Source: Nemertoderma westbladi
Taxonomy: Eukaryota > Xenacoelomorpha > Nemertodermatida > Nemertodermatidae
Reading direction: 5' to 3'
Assembly (NCBI GenBank): GCA_032718475.1
Contig: JAUCBJ010001216.1
Location: 1-41,957 of the forward strand
DNA: 41,957 nt
In this document: positions 22,019-29,933 of the stretch, in pieces
How positions within the stretch are numbered: position 1 is the stretch's first letter
Layout of the letters: each line of letters starts with the position of its first letter
Program-made: the position numbers and the translations under genes
The notes under the pieces: model-generated
What the model was told of the DNA's origin: nothing
The model's database searches: none
Seen by the model: only the letters and a program-made list of their open reading frames with translations

Positions 22019-23419
22019 TTATAATTTAGAAATTAGATGAAGTTTGTAATTTTTTGAAAATGTAGGTTTGGATTTTTTGTTACGCATATCACAAGGGATG
22101 GTACTCCAAATAGATGGGCCTTGAAAACACATGGATTTTTGGGAAGAGGTTAGACGAAATAGCGGTAAACAAAAGTTTCCTAAAGATGAAAAGCGGGTGG
22201 CGTAATTGTGTATGGATGAAGTTTTAGTAAATAAAGAACCGAGATCAGAGGTGGGGCTTATAATGTGGTGGTGGATATCATGCATGAAAAGGCCGGCCTG
22301 GTGTTTATACAGTAAGTTTAAAGGTAGAATTCGTAGTGATTTGTATAGAGGCGCAGAGGACGATTGTGAGTGACTGAAAGTAATGCATCTGATAATTTTG
22401 TTTATTTTAACTCTAAGTGGATGAAGGGTGGTGGAATGAGTACTTCCCCAAAGTAGAATACCGTACTGTATGTAAGGGTGAATTAGGGTGAAATAAAGTT
22501 GACGTAGAATATTTAAAGGGAAGATATAGCGCAATTTGTAGAAAATTCCAGACATTTTAGATATTTTTTTAATTATGAAGTTTACATGAGGCTTCCAATT
22601 TAGTTTGCTATCCACCCAGATGCCAAGGATTTTGGAGTTTGTTGAAAATTTAATTTGATTATTTTTAATTTCGCAGCATGGAATCTGGGTGGATAAGTTT
22701 GTTATTGTATTAGAGAATATAGTGTATTCAGTTTTCTTTAGGTTTAGAGATAGTCGATTAGCGTTCAGCCAATCAGATAGTTTGTTTAGTTCAAAGTTTG
22801 TTTGATCGATGAGTTGATGGATTTCTGGGTTAGAATGGAGGAGGGTGGTGTCGTCAGCGAAAAGGGTGGATAATAGATTGGTAGCGTTAGGTAGGTCATT
22901 AATGTAGAGGAGAAAGAGAATAGGTGAGATTACCGAACCTTGAGGAACACCACAGAGGAGGGGTTCAATAGCAGATAGTTTGTTACTGATACATACTTGT
23001 TGAGTTCTGCCCGTTAGAAAACTGGATAAGAGTTGATTGGGGATTCCTCGAATGCCGTAACAGTCTAGTTTGCGTAGTAAGATCGGGTGGTCAATGGTGT
23101 CGAAGGCTTTTTTTAGGTCAATATATATCGCACATGTTGAATTTTTGTCATCGAGAGAACGGTGAATTTTTTCAATTATTGATAGAAGAGCGTGGGAGGT
23201 TGAGGTTCTAGGGCGGAAGCCATACTGGGAAGTTGTTAGAACTGAATACTTAGTTAAATACGATTGCAGTTGCGAGTTTATTATTTGTTCGAATATTTTT
23301 GTTAGTACTGGAAGAAGAGATATTGGCCTGTAATTATTGGAGTCTGTTGGGTCATTGCCTTTGTAAATAGGAATAATTTTAGCTGGTTTGAGTGCACTGG
23401 GGAAGAAGCCTTGGGTAAT
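22019..23419 (-). CDS. LINE reverse transcriptase, 5'-truncated
   Basis: By hand translation the minus strand is open without interruption for 466 codons plus stop. It has no early ATG, so an ATG-based scan sees little of it. The motifs come in canonical order. PIYKGNDPTDSNNYRPISLLP is near residues 15-35. IYIDLKKAFD has the first catalytic Asp near residue 101. CGVPQGSVISP is at about 156-166 and LYINDLP just after. FADD at 187-190 holds the catalytic Asp pair. KILGIWVDSKLNWKPH and PYIQYGILLWG come in the thumb/C-terminal part, followed by the ATRFSS..NFCLPLFR tail typical of CR1/Jockey-group LINEs. The endonuclease half is lost at the 23421 junction. Intact reading supports a young insertion. 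It acts in target-primed reverse transcription in the full-length relative; this copy should be unable to move itself. Confidence 0.9.
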   Translation of the reverse strand: MTQGFFPSALKPAKIIPIYKGNDPTDSNNYRPISLLPVLTKIFEQIINSQLQSYLTKYSVLTTSQYGFRPRTSTSHALLSIIEKIHRSLDDKNSTCAIYIDLKKAFDTIDHPILLRKLDCYGIRGIPNQLLSSFLTGRTQQVCISNKLSAIEPLLCGVPQGSVISPILFLLYINDLPNATNLLSTLFADDTTLLHSNPEIHQLIDQTNFELNKLSDWLNANRLSLNLKKTEYTIFSNTITNLSTQIPCCEIKNNQIKFSTNSKILGIWVDSKLNWKPHVNFIIKKISKMSGIFYKLRYIFPLNILRQLYFTLIHPYIQYGILLWGSTHSTTLHPLRVKINKIIRCITFSHSQSSSAPLYKSLRILPLNLLYKHQAGLFMHDIHHHIISPTSDLGSLFTKTSSIHNYATRFSSLGNFCLPLFRLTSSQKSMCFQGPSIWSTIPCDMRNKKSKPTFSKNYKLHLISKL

Positions 23420-23421
23420 AG

Positions 23422-26400
23422 ATCACTTTATTGTACCGGTACGTAGAGTGGTGAGGGTAATATAATAATCACTTTATTGTACCGGTACGTAGAGAGGTGA
23501 GTGTAATATAATAATCACTTTATTGTACCGGTACGTAGAGTGGTGAGTGTAATATAATAATCACTTTATCATTGGTACGTAGAGTGGTGAGGGTAATATA
23601 ATAATCACTTTATTGTACCGGTACGTAGAGTGATGAGTGTAATATAATAATCACTTTATCATTGGTACGTAGAGTGGTGAGTGTACTATAATAATCACTT
23701 TATTGTACCGGTACGTAGAGTGGTGAGTGTAATATAATAATAACTTTATCATTGGTACGTAGAGTGGTGAGGGTAATATAATAATCACTTTATCATTGGT
23801 ACGTCGAGTGGTGAGTGTAATATAATAATCACTTTATCATTGGTACGTAGAGTGGTAAGGGTAATATAATAATCACTTTATCATTGGTACGTAGAGTGGT
23901 GAGTGTAATATAATAATCACTTTATCATTGGTACGTAGAGAGGTGAGTGTAATATAATAATCACTTTATCATTGGTACGTAGAGTGGTGAGTGTAATATA
24001 ATAATCACTTTATTGTACCGGTACGTAGAGTGATGAGTGTAATATAATAATCACTTTATCATTGGTACGTAGAGTGGTGAGTGTAATATAATAATCACTT
24101 TATTGTACCGGTACGTAGAGTGGTGAGTGTAATATAATAATAACTTTATCATTGGTACGTAGAGAGGTGAGTGTAATATAATAATCACTTTATCATTGGT
24201 ACGTAGAGTGGTGAGTGTAATATAATAATCACTTTATTGTACCGGTACGTAGAGTGGTGAGTGTAATATAATAATAACTTTATCATTGGTACGTAGAGAG
24301 GTGAGTGTAATATAATAATCACTTTATCATTGGTACGTAGAGTGGTGAGTGTAATATAATAATCACTTTATTGTACCGGTACGTAGAGTGATGAGTGTAA
24401 TATAATAATCACTTTATCATTGGTACGTAGAGTGGTGAGTGTAATATAATAATCACTTTATTGTACCGGTACGTAGAGTGGTGAGTGTAATATAATAATC
24501 ACTTTATCATTGGTACGTAGAGAGGTGAGTGTAATATAATAATCACTTTATCATTGGTACGTAGAGTGGTGAGTGTAATATAATAATCACTTTATCATTG
24601 GTACGTAGAGTGGTGAGTGTAATATAATAATCACTTTATCATTGGTACGTAGAGTGGTGAGGGTAATATAATAATCACTTTATTGTACCGGTACGTAGAG
24701 TGGTGAGGGTAATATAATAATCACTTTATCATTGGTACGTAGAGTGGTGAGTGTAATATAATAATCACTTTATCATTGGTACGTAGAGTGGTGAGGGTAA
24801 TATAATAATCACTTTATTGTACCGGTACGTAGAGTGATGAGTGTAATATAATAATCACTTTATCATTGGTACGTAGAGTGGTGAGGGTAATATAATAATC
24901 ACTTTATCATTGGTACGTAGAGTGGTGAGTGTAATATAATAATCACTTTATTGTACCGGTACGTAGAGTGGTGAGTGTAATATAATAATAACTTTATCAT
25001 TGGTACGTAGAGTGGTGAGGGTAATATAATAATCACTTTATCATTGGTACGTAGAGTGGTGAGGGTAATATAATAATCAGTTTATCATTGGTACGTAGAG
25101 TGGTGAGTGTAATATAATAATCACTTTATCATTGGTACGTAGAGAGGTGAGTGTAATATAATAATCACTTTATCATTGGTACGTAGAGTGGTGAGTGTAA
25201 TATAATAATCACTTTATCATTGGTACGTAGAGAGGTGAGTGTAATATAATAATCACTTTATCATTGGTACGTAGAGTGGTGAGTGTAATATAATAATCAC
25301 TTTATCATTGGTACGTAGAGTGGTGAGTGTAATATAATAATCACTTTATTGTACCGGTACGTAGAGTGATGAGTGTAATATAATAATCACTTTATCATTG
25401 GTACGTAGAGTGGTGAGGGTAATATAATAATAACTTTATCATTGGTACGTAGAGAGGTGAGTGTAATATAATAATCACTTTATCATTGGTACGTAGAGTG
25501 GTGAGTGTAATATAATAATCACTTTATTGTACCGGTACGTAGAGTGATGAGTGTAATATAATAATCACTTTATCATTGGTACGTAGAGTGGTGAGGGTAA
25601 TATAATAATAACTTTATCATTGGTACGTAGAGTGGTGAGTGTAATATAATAATCACTTTATCATTGGTACGTAGAGAGGTGAGTGTAATATAATAATCAC
25701 TTTATCATTGGTACGTAGAGTGGTGAGTGTAATATAATAATCACTTTATTGTACCGGTACGTAGAGTGATGAGTGTAATATAATAATCACTTTATCATTG
25801 GTACGTAGAGTGGTGAGGGTAATATAATAATAACTTTATCATTGGTACGTAGAGTGGTGAGTGTAATATAATAATCACTTTATTGTACCGGTACGTAGAG
25901 TGGTGAGTGTAATATAATAATAACTTTATCATTGGTACGTAGAGTGGTGAGGGTAATATAATAATCACTTTATCATTGGTACGTAGAGTGGTGAGGGTAA
26001 TATAATAATCAGTTTATCATTGGTACGTAGAGTGGTGAGTGTAATATAATAATCACTTTATCATTGGTACGTAGAGTGGTGAGGGTAATATAATAATCAC
26101 TTTATCATTGGTACGTAGAGTGGTGAGTGTAATATAATAATCACTTTATTGTACCGGTACGTAGAGTGGTGAGTGTAATATAATAATAACTTTATCATTG
26201 GTACGTAGAGTGGTGAGGGTAATATAATAATCACTTTATCATTGGTACGTAGAGTGGTGAGTGTAATATAATAATCACTTTATCATTGGTACGTAGAGTG
26301 GTAAGGGTAATATAATAATCACTTTATCATTGGTACGTAGAGTGGTGAGTGTAATATAATAATCACTTTATTGTACCGGTACGTAGAGTGGTGAGTGTAA

Positions 26401-26522
26401 TATAATAATCACTTTATCATTGGTACGTAGAGAGGTGAGTGTAATATAATAATCACTTTATCATTGGTACGTAGAGTGGTGAGTGTAATATAATAATCAC
26501 TTTATTGTACCGGCCCGTAGAG
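23422..26522. repeat. Minisatellite, right segment, ending at the ABCA exon
   Basis: About 69 units. The first part (23422-24005) copies 14859-15440 (offset 8563; marker TACTATAATA at 23684). 44-bp TATCATTGG units dominate, and CGTCGAG units are nearly absent. The last unit is diverged (GGCCCGTAGAG), and array sequence stops at 26522, 27 bp before the splice junction at 26549/26550. Confidence 0.96.
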
Positions 26523-26549
26523 AATATTATTATTATATTTCCCCATCAG

Positions 26550-26649
26550 GTTTTTGGTCTATTGGGATTAAACGGAGCCGGTAAAACTACGTTATTTAAA
26601 ATGCTTACTGGTGACGTCACTCCTAATTATGGGGCAGCCGAAATTAAAG
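26550..26649 (+). CDS. ABCA-type ABC transporter exon carrying Walker A
   Basis: A 100-bp exon in one frame from its first base. It encodes [14 protein letters not shown], then LFKMLTGD, then [19 protein letters not shown] is a Walker A (P-loop) that binds ATP phosphates. FGLLG-x-NGAGKTT-x-FKMLTGD is the signature context of ABCA-subfamily transporters, particularly their second nucleotide-binding domain. The exon is bounded by an acceptor (pyrimidine-rich TATTTCCCCATCAG ending 26549) and a donor (AAAG|GTTAGT at 26649/26650). Earlier exons must lie left of the window. No following exon (for example the GYCPQ Q-loop) was recognised before 41957, so introns are long or this is an isolated gene fragment. 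ABCA proteins are membrane lipid transporters (family knowledge). It is the only clear host coding sequence here. Confidence 0.75.
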
Positions 26650-26954
26650 GTTAGTTTAGTATTGTTAGGAGTAATATAGGCCACCTAGTATAATTTTCTT
26701 TTGTGGTCCAACACTAAGATTCTGCGTGAGCTGATGGTGTCCTGATGATCTATCTATATATGTTTACTGGAATTTGGTAGAAACCTCTCACTGCGACGTT
26801 TCTTGTAGAGCCAATCTATATGGACTGCTTCTGTGTAAACCACACACACGCCCTGTAGTTTGGTAAACCTGGGTGTGGCACCTGCCCCGATAACAAATGT
26901 TTATTTAAACGAAAACTATACGATACTTAAGTAAAGGGTCTGCGACGCCGTTAA
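26650..26954. other. Intronic sequence, no feature recognised
   Basis: Unique-looking sequence between the exon donor and the inverted-repeat element. No exon, RNA gene or repeat was recognised. Confidence 0.6.
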
Positions 26955-27527
26955 GGGGGGGGGGGGGTGGTTGGGGGTAGCGCATTTTCTGACCAAGAAG
27001 TCGAATTTTTGAAACATATCCTATCTGATGCAGAATTTCATGCTGAGTCTTCTTAATCTTCTTAAATTTCTTGCTTAGTTTTCGAGATATCTGGGATAGA
27101 AGATACTGGCTCCGATATATCACAATATTGGTAAAGGAGATGAAGTTTGGGGTTTGCATTCAATTTCTGCATATTTCTGTGCTCAGTGGTGCTAATTGGA
27201 TGTCTCCACGAGAAAGGGCACAAAATTTTAATTAGGAAGGTATTTTTTATGATTATTGGACCTAATGATCAGTTAATAAGACAACTTCAAGTCTCCAGAA
27301 TGAAGACGGGACTTGAATAAGCGACTCTGTGGTCTTTGCGGGATTACACGGAATAGACTTATCAGTCATTGGAGACCTACAAAATATATAATCTCCAGTT
27401 CTAGTGGTCGTACGAAGTTGTTTTAGGCTCATTCAAAAGCTCTTTTCCCAGAGAACAAAGTTTTGAAGTATGTTTTAAAAATTCAACTTTTTGGTCAGAA
27501 AATGCGCTACCCCCCCCCCCCCCCCCC
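26955..27527. mobile_element. Non-coding element with inverted ends and poly-G/poly-C caps
   Basis: The left end is a G run, then GTAGCGCATTTTCTGACCAA and GTCGAATTTTTGAAACATAT. The right end, read in reverse complement, is a G run, then GTAGCGCATTTTCTGACCAA and GTTGAATTTTTAAAACATA. The inverted arms are about 60 bp and imperfect, enclosing about 450 bp of non-coding sequence. TTAA abuts the left end (26951-26954). A TTTAAA lies a few bases outside the right end, so a TTAA target duplication is possible but not clean. This fits a MITE-like DNA transposon. Confidence 0.6.
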
Positions 27528-27568
27528 GCATTTAAATATATGTTGTCATTTTATTTATATTTTGGCAC

Positions 27569-27740
27569 TTTTTCGGTATTGGGGCCCCATTATGGTGTTA
27601 CTGATCGTACTAGTAGCTACAACAAGCTCACGAACGTTCAATCGTGCATTTGGAAACATTATAACTAGCTAATGCATTATAAAATGTTCTAGAATGTGTT
27701 GTTTCCATAGAAACTAGGATGGGCCCCATTTTTTGGGTAA
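27569..27740. mobile_element. Merlin-related MITE-like fragment
   Basis: About 120 bp (27595-27716) is nearly identical to 40578-40700, beginning TGTTACTGATCGTACTAG and ending GTTGTTTCCAT. To the left is CGGTATTGGGGCCCCAT, whose reverse complement closely matches the right end of the other copy (ATGGGGCTCCAATACCG), suggesting terminal inverted repeats. At the other copy the shared block encodes the N-terminus of a Merlin-like transposase. This copy joins it directly to the opposite terminus, so it looks like an internally deleted derivative. Confidence 0.55.
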
Positions 27741-28020
27741 GTGTAATTCAGTTTTACTGCATATTACCAGTTAGCTAACAATTATTTATTGTTTGAAATA
27801 TACTTGCTGTTATATTTTCTGCTATATAATTATAACACATACATAACATATTAAGTAAATTAAAACCACAAACTAAAGGGATTAAAATACGGTAGGTACC
27901 TATCTGATATCCAAGTTCATGGAGAAACTGGGTATACCTTGCGGAGATGCATGGGAAAGTTTTGGAAGGGATCTTTCCCGAACTCACACCTCCACATAAA
28001 TTCGATTAAATATGATTCTA
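27741..28020. other. No feature recognised
   Basis: AT-rich sequence between the MITE-like fragment and the gag stop. Short frames on both strands have no recognisable domain. It may be degraded continuation of the gag element on the minus strand. Confidence 0.5.
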
Positions 28021-28494
28021 TTAACGTTCTCGCTGTGCCACACTCTTTCTTGTTTCGTAGTTTGGACCGTAACGATCATGAAGCACATTCCATGCTGCTT
28101 CATAACCTCCTGGTATTCCCATAAAAAATTTGACTAATTGAAGAGGCTCGGGTCCCAAATACGTTGTTAAAGCCATCATTTTCTCCATTTCTGATAGCCG
28201 TTTTGATTCGATATAAGATATAAATGAAGAAACAAAATTTATATATAAACCGGTTTCCCCATTAAACTTTTGTGGTTCCATTTTTGGTAATGACATCATT
28301 GTATTTAGTCGCTCAATATCAGAAATATTTAATGCATTACACATTTGAAAGGCTGATATAAGTTTAGAATTTTGATTACTAGCTGTTCCAGAATGGTTTG
28401 GTGTTCTATTAATAAATCCGTCCGACACACTTTGACTTGCTGTCTGAGGAATAAATGGCGGATTTACTAAACCATCCATTCTGTGAACAGAACT
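28021..28494 (-). pseudogene. BEL/Pao-type Gag fragment (DUF1759-like)
   Basis: Open on the minus strand from the LINE junction at 28494 to a stop at 28021. After an Asn/Ser-rich linker come SLPKMEPQKFNGETG, FVSSFISYIE, LSEMEKMMALTTYLGPEP and GGYEAAWNVLHDRYG. This matches the pattern of the DUF1759 Gag domain of BEL/Pao retrotransposons (LPKL..PKF.G....W..F...F......L...EK...L...L.G.....). The domain is truncated after the DRYG turn, and no zinc knuckle or pol follows. Upstream it is interrupted by the LINE 28504-29663. Across the 9-bp duplication its frame is in phase with the gag piece at 29664-29933, so these were one gene before the insertion. Confidence 0.75.
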
Positions 28495-28503
28495 GTTCCT
28501 ATA

Positions 28504-28695
28504 CTACTACTACTAGGTCGAGCGAACTCGGACAGTGGAAATGAGATCCTTCCAGGCTTCCCGATCCTCCAACTTCTACTAGGTCGAGCGAACTCGGACA
28601 GTGGAAAGGAGATCCTTCCAGGCTTCCCGATTCTACTACTACTACTAGGTCGAGCATACTCGGACAGTGGAAATGAGATCCTTCCAGGCTTCCCG
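28504..28695 (-). repeat. Triplicated 3' end of the LINE
   Basis: Three consecutive, slightly diverged copies of a roughly 65-68-bp piece that includes the last codons of the RT ORF (GGAAGCCTGGAAGGATCTC, then TTTCCACTGTCCGAGT), each ending in a TAG-rich stretch. Only the copy nearest 28690 continues the RT frame; the others lie after its stop at 28645. Such repeated tails suggest slippage by the reverse transcriptase at initiation. Confidence 0.8.
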
Positions 28696-29663
28696 ATTCT
28701 CCATAGTTGTCGCAATTTCGTTTCTCCCAAGTTCAGTATCCCTTTCAAGTTGATCTATATATGTTATGGCCGGTCGTCCACGACTACGCTTTCCATGAGT
28801 TGGTTGCCAGAGAAGTAGATCTGGTATGACCTCGTCTTTACTTCGCCAGCAGTGCCCACTGAATCTTAATCTGCGTTCACGGAGGGTGGTTGATACAGGT
28901 GGTATTGTACCATAAAGCCCGGCGTTTGTCATGTGTTGTCTCCAGCTGATATTTAGGGCTGCCCTTAGTAGTCTTGTGTAGCAACCATCAATTCGTTGTT
29001 CAAGTGATTTAGTCAGTGTCCAGGTCTCACCCCCATATAAAAATACACTTTCCACTGTGGCTCGAAAGAACTTAGTCTTCAGGTGCCTGGAGGGATCTGA
29101 TTTCCAATGGTATCCATTTTTGATAGAGCTACCCAAGCCTTTGCTTTCCTAACTTCTATGTCCTTTTTGCTACTCTCTATCCATGATCCAAGGTACTGGA
29201 AGTAGTCGACCTTCCTTAGTTGATTATTATCAATGGTTGTCAAGTTTGGGGCCGTCCAAGTATGACGTCAGCACTTTAGGGGGGGAGGGGTGTTGGGAAA
29301 ATCTGATGACGTGCTGATGAGGGGATGTTCATTTATAGGTGCTAGAAGAGATATAGCAGAAGAGTAAATAGCTTGCCTATTTTAATTGTTCGAAGCCCCC
29401 GAAGGCCCGTAGCACGACCTTCTGTTTCAGTTACCAGTCACCATGTTTCAGTGATTAGGACGCGAACATTTTTTTAATCTGATTTAGGGGAGGGAGGGGG
29501 GTCAACGCCTATCTGATGACATCTGATTTAGGGGAGGGAGGGGGTCAACATTTTGGGGAAAAGTGCAGACGTCATACTTGGACGGCCCCTTTCCATCAAC
29601 ATTAAAGGTCATGAAATCGGTCTTGGTAGCATTTATATGCAATCCAACTTCCTTCCAATCCTC
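28645..29663 (-). pseudogene. LINE reverse transcriptase C-terminus, broken
   Basis: In element order: DWKEVGLHINATKTDFMTFN (29593-29663), the MITE insertion, VDYFQYLGSWI..SKKDIEVRKAKAW (about 29110-29220), a frameshift near 29100-29120, then LKTKFFRATVESVFLYGGETWTL (split here by frame) and YTRLLRAALNISWRQHMTN, RLRFSGHCWR, THGKRSRGRPAITYIDQL down to a stop at 28645. These are hallmarks of the C-terminal region of a widespread marine-animal LINE group, probably RTE-like. The catalytic RT core and endonuclease are missing. Damage: 5' truncation, MITE insertion and at least one frameshift. Confidence 0.8.
29248..29589. mobile_element. 342-bp MITE with 22-bp perfect terminal inverted repeats
   Basis: The ends GGGGCCGTCCAAGTATGACG.. 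and ..CGTCATACTTGGACGGCCCC are perfect inverted repeats over 22 bp, and after one mismatch continue with GCACTTT. TTT flanks both sides (29245-29247, 29590-29592), a 3-bp target duplication that restores the interrupted RT codons. The 3-bp size and G-rich TIR would fit a PIF/Harbinger-like family, but TTT is not the classic TWA. The interior has two direct copies of GATTTAGGGGAGGGAGGGGG and no coding sequence. Confidence 0.85.
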
Positions 29664-29933
29664 GTTCCTATACAAATCATGATAGTACATACTGTTATTC
29701 TGCAGCAATCTATCTACGCCTCCAGCATTATTTTCAGACACTGCATGGGTAGGACCTCTGTTAATACCATATTGACCCTGCACTAGAGGATTATTGCAGA
29801 GACGAGCCGCATCAGTACTAATTTGTGTCTGTGTTGTATTATAACCATAACCCACATTATAGGTTTGATTATAGACATTATTGTGATGTTGTAGCTCTTT
29901 CACCATTTGGATGCAATGACTGCTCTAAATTAT
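29664..29933 (-). pseudogene. BEL/Pao-type gag linker fragment
   Basis: The minus strand is open across an Asn/Gln/Tyr-rich low-complexity stretch (HHNNVYNQTYNVGYGYNTTQ, then NAGGVDRLLQNNSMYYHDLYR). No domain is recognised. It is assigned to gag because removing the LINE (28504-29663) with one TSD copy keeps it in phase with the DUF1759-like piece. Its other end falls at the 18-bp duplication of the next insertion. Confidence 0.6.

Larger units (their letters stand above)
21516..23421 (-). mobile_element. 5'-truncated non-LTR retrotransposon inserted in the array
   Basis: 1906 bp interrupting the minisatellite, with ATCAC at both junctions (21511-21515 and 23422-23426). The paralogous array block around 14859-14863 preserves the empty site. 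The sense strand is minus. The right edge cuts into the reverse transcriptase frame (5' truncation, usual for LINEs). The left edge ends in a short AT-rich repeat of the TATTGAATT type, like the microsatellite tails of CR1/Jockey-group elements. About 500 bp of 3' UTR (21516-22018) includes long G runs on the plus strand. Confidence 0.88.
28504..29663 (-). mobile_element. 5'-truncated LINE inserted in the gag, itself carrying a MITE
   Basis: Flanked by GTTCCTATA at 28495-28503 and 29664-29672 (9-bp TSD). The sense strand is minus: reverse transcriptase C-terminal coding, then a (TAG)n-type tail at the left edge (plus-strand CTACTACTACTACTAG). Truncated at 29663, within the region after the catalytic RT motifs. 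A 342-bp MITE sits inside it at 29248-29589. Confidence 0.85.

Noticed and set aside
1-26522. The regular direct repeats could suggest a CRISPR array.
   Set aside because: Whole 44/46-bp units are repeated without unique spacers, the context is eukaryotic and there are no cas genes.
26951-27540. A piggyBac-like TTAA target duplication for the poly-G/poly-C capped element.
   Set aside because: TTAA is adjacent only on the left; on the right TTTAAA lies a few bases away, so the duplication is not demonstrated.
28483-28818. A plus-strand frame with repeated RANSDSGNEILPGFPIL.
   Set aside because: Antisense reading of the triplicated LINE 3' end.
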